From contig NC_036451.1 of the NCBI RefSeq assembly GCF_002775205.1, positions 24,485,139 to 24,549,138 of the forward strand: 64,000 nucleotides of DNA. The letters are read 5' to 3'. The DNA is from Xiphophorus maculatus. Lineage: Eukaryota; Chordata; Actinopteri; Cyprinodontiformes; Poeciliidae. This document shows positions 47,401 to 64,000 of the stretch, piece by piece. The translations under genes were made by a program, and so were the position numbers. Position 1 is the first letter of the stretch, and the number at the start of each line of letters is the position of its first letter. The notes beneath the pieces were generated by a model that worked only from the letters and a program-made list of their open reading frames with translations, was not told the origin of the DNA and made no database searches.

Positions 47401-49568
47401 GAAAAAAAGAAAATCTAATTATTCGCATCTTTTAATGTATTTCTAATATTGTGTTAAAAAAGGCTTAAATGGTGAAATGAAAAATATGCAGAAAGTTCCA
47501 AATTTTTATCCAATTAATCAAATGTCAGAAAAAGTTTCTTGCAGACCTAAACAACACAGAACAAGATATATTTTTTAAAGGGACATTACTCTTTTTGCGC
47601 TTTTGTCTGTTTTCCCCCACCTGATGCACGCAGATGTTGCACTTGTCACAGAACACCATGTCGTTCCCTTCTTCGCTGTCCGGGGAGCGGCACACGTCAC
47701 AAATCACGTCCTCGTCATACTCGATCCCCAGGCCTTCCACCGTCTCTATGGCGTGCCTCATGTTGTCATGGCACTGCCTCTCCAGGGCCTCCATGACTCG
47801 CTCCATCATCAGCTCGTCGATGGGCACCTCCCCTGAATGACGGATAGAAACCACCAACACTGATGAAAGGCACAGCGCAAACCTTTAGAATTAAACTGAA
47901 TCTGAACCTGTCCGATCCCGAGTATCGGATCGGCTGCTGACGCTGGAACTTTTGAGCGACTGTACTTTAGAACCTGCACAGTATTTTATTGATGCAGCAA
48001 ATATTGATTTTCCATAACAAGGTAAGATTTTCTCTCCCTTTGCACAATGACATTTACCACCAACGAGCGCTTGCATCTGCCTGTGTCTGTGACGAGAGCA
48101 GCTGAAACACCAGTCTTTAAATTTTATGACTTTCAAAACAGAACAAGTTTTTATGAAACGAAACATTTTTTGTTCTTGCGCAAATTGGAACTGTACCGAC
48201 ATATGCTAAACCAAATTATCAGTCATACTAATGTTAGCCTAGCTTTACAGCACAACTACTTCACATTAAAATATTAGCACCAGCCAAATGCAAATTTATT
48301 GAAAACCTTAACTGGGTGTGTTGAGTCAGAACAGAGATAACTTATGCTAGCATGTCAAAGCTATGCAGAAGAAAATCTGGTTGGCACAAAATGTCTGCTG
48401 CTTCAAAACAAGAGATGAATGCAAAATTTACTTTTTACTGCATTTAGAAGCTATTGAGGATACAAAGAATACTGTTAATTTATTTTCCAATCAGCAAACA
48501 TTTTAATGTAGGTGGCTGATCAGCGTTTTTTGTTTTTTTTTGGTGAAAATTTCAAACTTTTCAATTGTTTTATAGACCATTCTAAAAAATATAGATACAA
48601 TGGTTCCGTGTGAATTTAAAGGGGACATTTTCACATTATGAAGTAAATAAATCAATCTAAAATGCAAGGTGGATGGGCCAACAGATAGGTGGGCCAATGA
48701 ATGGACAAAAACAACTTTAAAAATAATAAAAAAAGTGTGGAAAATTATAAGAAATGACTTATCTCTCCACCTATCTCAGCAGCCTGGGGGCATAAACAAA
48801 AAGAGCCAATCTTTAATCAGCTGGATTTTCTTACCCATGTGACTCAGCTCACTGTTGAGCCCGTGCAGCCAGTACAGGTCCATGTCGTCCAGGTCGTAGC
48901 GGCACATGGCCTCCGCCAACTCCTTGATGTTGACGTATCCGGGTTCCGTCGCTTCCTGGCCCGAACACTGGATGTACTTCCTCTGGTGGGTGTAAAGCAC
49001 TTCTTTGGACTTCTCTGCGGTGACTCTGAACAGGAGGGAAGCGAGGAAAACCTTTCAGTTGAGGGCGGAGAGCTGAGCGCTCAAGACAGGACGCGGCGTA
49101 CCTCACGGACGGCTCGGGGATGGTGTCCGGACTGGCCAGCACCTGGACGCCCTTCTCCCACTCCTGCTTCCAGGCGTCCGCCAGCAGGTAGTAGTCCTCC
49201 GGCGACACGTGGTGGGAATCGGGGATCTTCATGGCACTGATCAGGTCTTTTCTGAACACCTGGAGGAGAGAAACAAAAGCAGAGACAAAGTCTAGTGCAA
49301 GTCATGATGGGTTTTTTTAAATTAGTTTCTTACCTCAGCAGGTTTTTTCGGGTCGGAGGCCGGGGTTCCAAATTTACTCTCATATTTGTTGGAGGAGCAG
49401 AAAGAGGTTGAAGGACCTAAAAGGAAAAAGGGATGAGTGAGTGTTGATTACAGAGAAGAGAAACACAAAGGAAGTGCAGGTTCTTGTGTCAGCGGGCGTC
49501 TCGGACAGACGGGACTCACTCTCATTGTCGGAACTGTCGCTGCTGCTGGACGACCTGAGACGTTTCAT
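41423..49568 (-). CDS. jade3: Jade family PHD finger 3 (PHF16)
   Basis: Ten coding exons: 49520-49568, 49334-49416, 49102-49259, 48835-49025, 47621-47832, 47135-47302, 46929-47045, 43763-44215, 43227-43344 and 41423-42219. They total 2346 bases, 781 aa (human 823). The start [20 protein letters not shown] matches JADE3. An EPcA-type region ([37 protein letters not shown]) is followed by the first PHD finger from C205 ([20 protein letters not shown]), then an extended PHD finger ([56 protein letters not shown]). JADE proteins are scaffolds of the HBO1 (KAT7)-ING4/5-MEAF6 complex, which acetylates histone H3/H4 tails; the PHD fingers read H3. The C-terminal [20 protein letters not shown] motif and [10 protein letters not shown] support JADE3 over JADE1/2. 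The intron between 44215 and 46929 carries two younger transposons. Confidence 0.95.
44284..45190. repeat. Dispersed AT-rich repeat, copy 2, split by a younger element
   Basis: It begins ttgaaataatcgtcaattta and resumes after 44699 with tatatagactaaaag, then gctgaaagaacaacacactc and aaaactgtataaaatatata. The outer parts match the repeat at 2130-2370 and, further right, 58360-58740. The interruption is the Tc1-type MITE at 44346-44699, giving a relative age order. Confidence 0.6.
44346..44699. mobile_element. Tc1-like MITE with GCTCTGGAAAAAATTAAGAG ends
   Basis: The left terminus is gctctggaaaaaattaagag and the right terminus is its reverse complement ttttttccagagc. The interior (atgatcagttcctctgattt, tcagaaatcaatatttggtg) is typical of an internally deleted Tc1-like fish family. 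354 bases, no ORF, in a jade3 intron. Confidence 0.75.
45236..46745. mobile_element. hAT-like non-autonomous element in jade3 intron
   Basis: About 1.5 kb. The left end is gccagtggtgaagaaagtac with several AAAAGTA words. The right end (46625-46740) has the same words in the opposite sense (gtacagatacttactgtaaa, aaattgtacttata). It includes a perfect hairpin at 45828-45860. The open frame at 46099-46374 shows no transposase similarity. The family call rests on terminal resemblance. Confidence 0.5.
47340..47530. repeat. Dispersed AT-rich repeat, fragment
   Basis: Contains cattttaggcaacagctttt and tcttttaatgtatttctaat, shared with 58550-58640. It sits in the jade3 intron between 47302 and 47621. 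Confidence 0.45.
47833..48834. other. jade3 intron without recognisable elements
   Basis: 1 kb, AT-rich, with nothing coding or clearly repetitive apart from short poly-T runs. Confidence 0.5.
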
Positions 49569-49646
49569 CCTGTAACGTCCTGCAGGAGCAACGAGGCAGC
49601 TTTTAAAAGCATCAGTCGGGACTCCAATTTATATATATATATATAT

Positions 49647-50041
49647 ACAGTACAGACCAAAAGTTTGGACACAACTTTTAATTCAATGAGTTTCCTTTAT
49701 TTTCATGACTATTGACATTGTAGATTCACACTGAAGGCATCAAAACTATGAATAACACATGTGGAAATATGCACTAAACAAAAAAGTGTAAAACAACTGA
49801 AAATACCCCTTATATTCTAGTTTCTTCAAAGCAGCAACCTTTTGCTGTGATTACTGCTTTGCACACACACTGCATTTTCTTGATGAGCTTCAAGAGGTCG
49901 TCACCTGAAATGGTTTTCACTTCATAGGTCAACCTGCCCTGTCAGGTTAATAAGTGGGATTTCTTGCCTTATAAATAGTCATGAAAATAAAGAAAACCCA
50001 TTGAATTAGAAGGTGTGTCCAAACTTTTGCTCTGTACTGTA
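49647..50041. mobile_element. Tc1-like MITE with ACAGTACAGACCAAAAG ends, copy 1
   Basis: The left end is acagtacagaccaaaagttt and the right end, on the minus strand, is acagtacagagcaaaagttt. It inserted in a TA microsatellite. The interior is nearly identical to 55281-55669, including tcaagaggtcgtcacctgaa. No coding capacity. It lies just upstream of the jade3 first coding exon. Confidence 0.85.
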
Positions 50042-51899
50042 TATATATTAAAGATTTTATTTTGGGGAGGCATGGGGGAGAAAAACAATTCTGATTTTTC
50101 TTTTTTCACCTGAGCACTTGTTGAGTTTCCAGAGTGATGAGAAGTACCATCTTGCTTGACAAGACAGTTTTACAACTTCTATTTATTTGGAATTTTTATT
50201 CAAGAAAATATAAAAGAAAAGCCAGTTTTTTTAAAAAAAGATATTTTTTGTCATTTGTAATTTTTCCAAAGGAAAAAAGTGATGGGAAAAAATATATAAT
50301 AAAAACCTATTAAAATTGAAAATTGGGCTTCTCAGTTATTTTCTGTAGGACATTTGAAAAAGTGCAATATTGGGGTGCACACTATTAGCAAAATCCTAAT
50401 AATAACAGAAAAATACAAATGTATCAATTAAAAAACAATTGAATCCATTTAAGGTATTTCCTGTTGGGGTTTTTTTAAACAAAAAAGTGAAAAAAAAATT
50501 GCATAAAAACTGGAAATCAAATTTGGAAAAAATAAAATCTAAAAATGTATTTTTAAACCTAGATGTGGTCGACAGAGAGGATGATGGGTACTCACCATAA
50601 ACGTCAGACTGCAAAGCATGCTAGTGGAGTCTTCTGATAACTAACCTCTGTTTCATATCTGCAGGAGGGAAAACGTAAGTCAACATCGTGCTTTACGATA
50701 ATATGTGTGCTCCTGCTAAACTTTAAATAAATAAATAAAGAGTAAGATTTTATGTGACAAATCAACACAAAGTGAAGCATCACTGTTGTACAAGTCAACA
50801 GAAGAGGACGCAAATAAAACTCGAATGATTGTCACAGTAAAAGGTGGTCGAATGTCGCACCTTTAAAAATGTCTCCATCTGAAAAAAATTAATTAAAACC
50901 ACGAATCACATCCGTCCACCTTACTACTAGATACTACTCTGCGACGTAAAAATATGTCGAGGTTGTCATGGTAACACACCAAAGCGAAACTTCAAGGAGG
51001 TGCAAGCACTTCAGGAAGGCATTGTTTTCTGTTTAGACTACGGCTGGAGAGCCAGGTGAAGTCCAGAACAAAACGTTTCCAGTGAAAGGTTGAAATAAAA
51101 TAAATCAGACTTCCTTCACTCTGGTTACGCTTCAGCAGAATTGAAGCCAAACAGATGGAAAAATAATAATAATAATAATAAAAAAAATAATGTGTCTTTA
51201 GACTCATTAAAAGTTTTCAAAAAGCTCACAGACCAGGAGTAACCTCCTCTACAGTAAGCTGTCTCAACAGACAGGACATGCCTCACATTCCCCATGAGGA
51301 CAGGACGGCGGCGGCAGCAGGAGGAGGAGGAAGACGCATCAAACTAGTTCCTCTTTTCACCGAGAACAGAGGAAATCTGCCCAGGCTTTCGACTGATTTC
51401 ATCCGCACGTTTTTCCTGCAGCGAAGCTCCTCGTTTGCCCTCACACGCTGGATTCAATTAACTCGCAATTCAATTTTAGTCGTTTAAAAACTTTTGTCTA
51501 AGCCAAAAACCTGACTTTTGTGTTCTTTCACGAGTACACGGAGATTCGCCAAAGAGCGACGGCGAACGCTTAACCTCGGTGAATTTCAGTGAGTCGTGAG
51601 ATAAATACCGAGTCGCTGAGAAGGGGGATTTCTCAGTGACTTCGCCATGCTTGAGTGGAAACTAACAAAACAGTCGTAACGGGTTGAGAAAGGTTTTGCA
51701 AGCACAAGCAGTAATCTTTTTTTTTTTGGTTTTTAATGTTGCATAAATGAGACATTTTTTTGAGAAGAAGAAGTAGAAGTTTTATTTATGTAGCACTTTT
51801 TCAGCAACCACGCAGTTCAGAGTGCTTGTTGCTGAAAATGTATGAAATGTACGGTCGAGTGTAAATGTATGGCATGCACATATTTTCATAGAGTGTGAA

Positions 51900-52465
51900 T
51901 TTCTTTCTTTTTTTTTGTCAAGTTACAACAATAATGTGTCACATGGAAGAGAACAATACAAATTGGTGCATAATTATGAAGTGGAAGTAAAGCGTTACAG
52001 GACTTCCGAACCGTTTCTGAAAACCAAGAGGTGTCGTTTTCTCCAACATTTTGTTTTTAATAGAAAAGGAATTGGAAGAAAGCTACTGGCTAATAAAGTC
52101 CTGTTAGCAGTTTAGTACAAACCACACAGAGAAAACAGTAAACAACAGGAAGAAGGCGTTCTCTACTGAACTTCATGGCCTACGTTTAAAGCGGTAGGCA
52201 TTATCCCTGAATGGCTGTACGCACAGGTAAACATGGTGGTTCCAGCTCCATGTTTACCTGGACGGACGGTGCTACATATGGCCCTGGAAGAAAACAATTT
52301 AAACACTGCTTCTATTCATCCAATCAGATCACGTTTGAGCTACTATCCAGAGAATAATGGGCAAATGTTTCAGGTTGCAGATGAACACAGCAGGCGGACA
52401 AATTTGCTCAGTTGGCCTGAAAACAAATGCAAGCCACACTTTCCAGATTTTTATTTGGAGTCATA
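51900..52465 (+). mobile_element. Decayed Tc1-like element
   Basis: ttggtgcataattatgaagt and ggaagtaaagcgttacagga near 51962 match the terminal region of the Tc1-like family. aatgcaagccacactttcca with gatttttatttgg near 52426 matches the other terminal part. The transposase is gone. Confidence 0.5.
52224..52260. repeat. Perfect 13-bp inverted repeat with forkhead-type cores
   Basis: CAGGTAAACATGG (52224-52236) and CCATGTTTACCTG (52248-52260) are exact reverse complements around an 11-base spacer. Each arm contains GTAAACA, the forkhead (FOX) core, in opposite orientation. Confidence 0.7.
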
Positions 52466-54894
52466 AATGGAACAATTGTACCTTGCTGGGGCATCCAAGG
52501 GGACTGAATACTTTTGGAAGGACCTATGAATGTTGGTTTATGGCATGTCTACATGCTACTCTTTAACTAGAGGCACTTTGGGTTGAGAATACAATGATTT
52601 AAGGGGTTTCCACTGGACTTTACTCATTTCCACCGATATAAATGTGACGTGTGGCTATTGTATTGAGCTGAAAGTCAAGCTGGGGGATTTATGTTGTGGT
52701 TTGCATTACTAAAAAGAAGAACTAAACGGAGTTGTTGGCGCCAAACACTCCCATGCACAGGCCTACACCAGGCTGCCTTGCAGGCTGTAAAGTCAAACAT
52801 GGCGCCACCTTCGTACAAAGATGTCACTTCCTACAGACGTTAAGGCGAGTATTTGCACAGCTCAAGTTGCTTAAATGCTCTGTGAAGATAATTACAAGTT
52901 TCTAAACAGAGACTCCTCCATAGAGGAGGTAGTATTTGCTAAGTAAAAGCGCAGGAATGGCCTCGGTATAGCATGAAAGGAGCAGGCCCCGTGGCCTGAA
53001 TAAACCATCCAGGGCAAATCCTGGCACCCTGAACACACGAGCATATTGTTCACATTCCTCCCATCTTACCTTCCGTCCACGGCCTTTCTCCGCTTCGCTC
53101 CCTTCAAACACACGGTCACACGGACCGAACATACATACAGTTATGAAAATATGGACTGTGGTCCTAATATTAAATTAAATGTAGGGCTTTTTGTATCCCA
53201 CCACAGTGGGAATCTCCAGGCTGCACTATGTCCACCACCAACACGGCACAACAGCGCTATTGTACCGCCCGCAGCGACGGGTCCTAAAGCCCGCCGCTTT
53301 CCCTCCGCCCTGGGTGCGCTCGATTTTGCACTCTGGCGCTTGCCGCTATGGATTACCGCAAACACTGAACCTTATTGGGAAAATATCCACTACAAGTAAA
53401 TGACCGTCTAGAGTCTAGACAAAGAAAATAACATTTAATCTACGGACTTTAATATGAATCTGGCATTTCATAAAGGTCATAGTTACGCACTTAAAAATTC
53501 AGAAACAAAATACAAATGACATGCACTTTCTAGAAAATTTTTTTTTTAAATCAACGTACAGATACAAATAAATTGACAAATTTCACATGGCATGTTTTTA
53601 TGGGTGTCCTTGGAAGTGACTGTAAAAACAGATAAGTCAGAAGTGATGTGGTTAAAATAAAAACAGGAACAGTATGGCATAGTAATGATTTATATGCCGT
53701 TCTTTTTTTTGTTGTCTTTATATCGCTCTGGGTGTAGTGAAGTCTGTAAACGAGGTCATCGGTTTATAATGAGACATATGATTCATGTAAGTGGAATACA
53801 TGTGAATTACGGAGGATTTGTTTGTTTTTTTTCATCTAGCAAAAACTCCAACTAAACTCATCATCCAGAAGAGAGAGTAAACCAATTTAGTAGGACTAAC
53901 AGTAAATAATTATTCAACAATAGTGAATCAACTAGTGTGCTTCCATTTTCAGTCTCTTTAAATTGACCTTTGGAGGCTTTGAACAAAAAAAAAGAAGATA
54001 AATTCACAAAGAGGAAGAAGAGCATTTCCCTTTTGAACAGCGTCTGTTTTTTCACATGTGTTATCAAGCTGAGTAACTATGCAAATTTTACTTTAGACAT
54101 TCCGTTGTTCAGCTTTTAAAGGTGTGAAGAAGAAACTGAAGTTTTCTTTCAGTCATCTTACAAAATAACATTTTACAAAATATATATTCATATATAGGTG
54201 ATGATTTTTTTTTTCTATACAAAAGAGGTTCAGTAATGCATATAAAAAATATATATATGTAAAAAAAAAACAAAAAACAAGTTGCCTACTTTAAAAAGCC
54301 AGCCTCTCTCCTGTGTTTATGTGTTGGCGAAAACAGATAACTTAAAATCAACTTTTCACAACCTGGTTTGGGCCTAAGAAGAAAGAGTAAAAACATGGTC
54401 ATCACCTATACAGCACATTTCATATATACACATTTTGAACAGAGAAAAATCCAGTATTTAAACCACAAACACATAATTCTAAGAGAAACCATATGGTTGA
54501 ACTCATGTTCCCCCCCCCCATTTGCTCTCCTTTATCCTAGAAATCAATAAAAAGTAAAATTTTAAATAATAAAAAAAAAAGCGCATTTATAGAAACAGCT
54601 ACATTCACGAAAAATGAGAGCAGAGTTACAAAATACATTCACAGAAACATAAATAATCACAGCACTCTTAGGAACTAACATTTGAGTGGTTTGCAGCCTT
54701 TTCTTCCCTCGGCATTAAAAAACTAAAACAGAACAAAACAAAACCAAAAAAAGGGAACAACCTTTTCATGTGATTGTGGAAACTGACTCATTCGATCCAA
54801 GGCAACCTCAAACAGTCTGCAGATTTTTCCGTCTTCCATCCCGTAAAAAGGAATCTCAATCAGCTCAGGCAGCTTGTTTGGACGGCCGACTTAT

Positions 54895-61073
<6,179 letters not shown>

Positions 61074-64000
61074 GTTGCCTTTTCAGCAGCGACCAGCTAT
61101 CACGGTCACCTCAGCCTGGAAGAGAAACCCACGACGAAATGTGAGGCGCGACCGTACCTACGTGAGCTACAGTTGACAGGTTTTTTTTTCCCTTTTTTTT
61201 TTTTTAGCTTCCTGTTTCGCAGCTTCGTTTTCCAACCAATAGACACACGTGGTGGTACTTGTAACAGCCAATGACTGAACCCAACAGCGTGACGTATGTA
61301 CGTAGGTGTGGCGAACAGCCGTGAAACATTCACGCACTAGAACTACAAATACGATTTCCGCAAGAACAGCGTATCTGAGTTTCCACTTGAAACGTCGTAT
61401 GTGTAAGGTGGGAATACACTCGTAATGCGTATTAAAAGTAAGCCATAATTTTATGCCCAAACACTGCATATTTTATTGACAAAAACGATGCAGTTTATCA
61501 GATTATGAAACATGCGTTTCCTTTTACTCTATTTCTTTTACTCTTGCTTTTGGAAAATGCAGTTTTAAGCCGCATGCTACGTTTTGTTTTCGAATGCATC
61601 ATTTGCAGGGAGTAGAAAATGAAACAAATCGAAGCAAACCCAAACAGATGTTATTTTAACTGACTACCCTGAACGCATCACCAGTTCCACACCAGACACT
61701 CCCCTTCCAGTGCTTCCTTTGCTTAAAACACATTAAACCGTACCAGAAACATAAATAATAAAAAAGATCAGATGACTAAAGAACGCTCAGTTTAGCTCTA
61801 ATGTGCTGATAGTCGAAATGATGTATTCGCTCATAGCTGTTTGGCGTTTTTATACATGCTGACCTGGTTCTTATGAGGATGTTCTGAAACTGGATTTAAA
61901 TATACACATGTACAACAAACCCCAAACACCACGTAACCATCTGACAACCACATGTCAGATTAGCGTCCTACTTTAACTGCTAGGCTATTCTAGTAATAGG
62001 TAATCCCTATCACAACTATCTTCATCCTGTCTTTTCAGTACTTTCTCTCTTTTCCCTCCTACAGCCACAACGACATATGCACAATTGAAACACAAAATGG
62101 GCACCATTGCAATACTCTCCAGCTTTGTTCCAGTCATGTGGAGATGATTTAAAAATAACTAAAGAAATAAATACAACCCAGTGACAGGCCATCTGTAAAT
62201 GAATCACAGCTTTCAAGGTTGCAGCTTGAGGTCCCATGAACATGAATCAGACTGCATTCCTCACAGCAGCTGTTTTTGATGGTCAGGGATGATGAATGCT
62301 ACTATGAAACATGCCTTGCTCATATCGCAGTGACTGACTCAAGTCCAAATTCATACAATCAAGATTTGGGTTTAGAGTCTGCATCTTCTCGACATCACAC
62401 GTGGGTAATCCAGAGTGAAGAGCGTGATGCAAGAAACATGAAGATAGAAACATTTGGGATGGATTACCCTGTAACTCTGAATTCCCCGCCCTTTGCACAC
62501 GTGCTCTACGAGGGGCCTATTTCTCTTATCGACTCGCTGATTAAATACAAACATATTGAAGTGTAAGGTGTTTTGCAAAAGAATTCACACCCTTTTGTCT
62601 GTTTCACATTTTCCTTGCAACCACAAACATCAAGGCATCTTAGTTGAGATTTTAAGTGGCAGACCAAAACAACATTAGTGCATAACAGATAAGTGGAAGA
62701 CAATTTCACAATATTGCGCAAAAGTCTAATAGTTTTGCAGGTCTAAAGTAGAGAATGAAATTTCTGCCCACTTTTCTTAGCAAGGTATAATATAAGTCAC
62801 ACTGGATACGTCTGGACTTTAACTAGGCCCTGCTATCTCATATGTATATGCTTTAGGTTGTTCTCCCACTGGAAGGGGAACCTCTGCCTCATTCTGACGC
62901 CTCTTAAAGTTTTTCTTCTGATCTATATTTAGCTACACACACTTGCAAATTATGCACTACTTTGTGTTGGTTTGTCATATAAAATTCCAATATAAGATCT
63001 TTTGGTTTTAGAAGCATATCTGCTTTAACGGGAATATAAATGAAGGAAACTGACTTGATTTTTTTTTTAATGACCACTAGGGTTCAGTGCAACAACACCA
63101 ACTTGAAGCCTTAACTAGCCCTGAAGCCTCACTCTAGCTCTGACTCAACAGCCACATTTTCCCATATGTTAACACCCCTTCTCTGTTTGAAAAGATCAGC
63201 AACTGCATAAGATCCAAGTGGTGCAACTAAAACGGCGCTTCTGCTGTACATTCACCAGATGCCACTCCAACTTTTCCACCACTAGTGACAAGTTTTTACT
63301 TTCTTTTTGCTAAATGAAGCCCTGTCCTGCTCGTCTATCTCATTTGTAGATTTTTACATGAAGTGGAACAAGTAAGTCAGGTCACACCTGACGTGGGAAT
63401 GTGCCTCCACACGAATCCAAAATGACCACTCGTGAACTGTGTTCAGTTTCCTGCTTCGAGCACTAATAAGCTTGCAGTTTGCTTGATTTCTGTGTGAGTG
63501 ACCAAATATTAAAGAGTGTGAAACATAAAATAATGTAGGTGATGCTTAAACTCTGATCTCTAACCACCTGGATCAACATTGAAGGGATCAAGAACAAGAT
63601 GTGTCCAGTGGAAATTAAAATATATATTTAAAAAATAGCAAACAAAAAAACACCCATCTAAACTGTTTGCTCTGACACCGGGTCTTCACAGTCCGCACAC
63701 TACTGTATATTGTCCAAAAAATAAAAAGATGCTTACAATTACACACATGAGCTTGAACGATATTCCATTCTTAACACAAAAGTTAACATTTTTTTGGGAA
63801 CTCTTTTTTTTTTTCTACAAGTTTTATGAGGCGATTTGGATTTTTTTCCCAGTCAAATATTTGTGAGATCAGGGACTGATGTTGGACGACAGAGCTTGGC
63901 TCTAATTAATCCCAAATGTGCTTTAATACTGTGGTTCTCAACCTTTTATCAGTGATGTTGTGTCTTTAAATTGATTTTTTTTCCCCCCACCCCAGTACCG
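61074..64000. other. rp2 promoter side and repeat-rich flank
   Basis: The first 250 bases upstream of the rp2 ATG are moderately GC-rich and presumably the promoter and 5' UTR. From about 62565 to 63060 there is a decayed Tc1-like element (gcaaaagaattcacaccctt, gattttaagtggcagaccaa, ctccaatataagatcttttgg-like end). Around 63850-63900 there is a further scrap (gggactgatgttggacgaca). The open frame at 62276-62566 has no recognisable family. Confidence 0.5.

Larger units (their letters stand above)
49569..54894. other. Region between jade3 start and rp2 stop
   Basis: 5.3 kb without a supported gene. It should hold jade3 5' UTR exons and promoter; the GC-rich stretch at 51280-51440 with GGCGGC and GAGGAG runs is the best candidate. 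It should also hold the rp2 3' UTR on the right. Besides the MITE at 49647 there is a Tc1-like fragment at about 51900-52460 and a foldback at 52224-52260. A GC-richer open stretch lies at 53190-53400 without recognisable protein features. Confidence 0.45.

Noticed and set aside
53046-53399. 117-codon frame in a GC-richer patch
   Set aside because: No recognisable motif, and competing frames of similar length on both strands indicate chance.
62276-62566. 96-codon plus-strand frame right of rp2
   Set aside because: No domain, splice partner or family likeness; it borders repeat sequence. I looked for slc9a7 (the human neighbour of rp2) but saw no similarity.

Overview
The window is vertebrate nuclear DNA, almost certainly from a teleost fish. 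Genes are split by GT/AG introns, and the spliced products are recognisable vertebrate proteins. Introns and spacers are full of fish-type DNA transposon fossils (Tc1-like, hAT-like, TTAA-flanked MITEs), tRNA-derived SINEs and CA/TA microsatellites. No operons, bacterial ribosome-binding sites or CRISPR arrays are present. The species cannot be fixed from sequence alone.

Layout, left to right: (1) the last four coding exons of tbc1d23 (+, 743-2876); (2) complete nit2, omega-amidase (+, 5846-10467, 10 exons, 279 aa); (3) a B7-family immunoglobulin membrane protein closest to ICOS ligand (-, about 13552-16464); (4) an unrecognised zinc-finger gene made of tandemly repeated exon pairs (+, 17860-19776), followed by a decayed third copy (20526-21060); (5) gtpbp6, an HflX-type GTPase (+, 22400-26599, 10 exons, 519 aa); (6) two head-to-tail plcxd1 paralogs (-, 26860-32312 and 34742-38855), each with six coding exons and 320 aa; (7) a possible small four-exon gene of unknown type (+, 39502-40677); (8) jade3 (-, 41423-49568, 10 exons, 781 aa); (9) rp2 (-, 54895-61073, 5 exons, 370 aa). 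The last 3 kb holds only repeats.

The genes are independent housekeeping or immune loci rather than a pathway. Their neighbourhoods are informative: tbc1d23-nit2 match human 3q12, gtpbp6-plcxd1 match the human pseudoautosomal region, and jade3-rp2 match human Xp11.3. These three human blocks are contiguous here. The most unusual items are the zinc-finger exon-pair triplication, the B7-like V domain lacking its usual F-strand cysteine, the plcxd1 tandem pair, the small multi-exon ORF, and three SINE copies with exact target-site duplications. All exon borders were read by eye from splice signals, reading phase and remembered protein families. No alignment was run.
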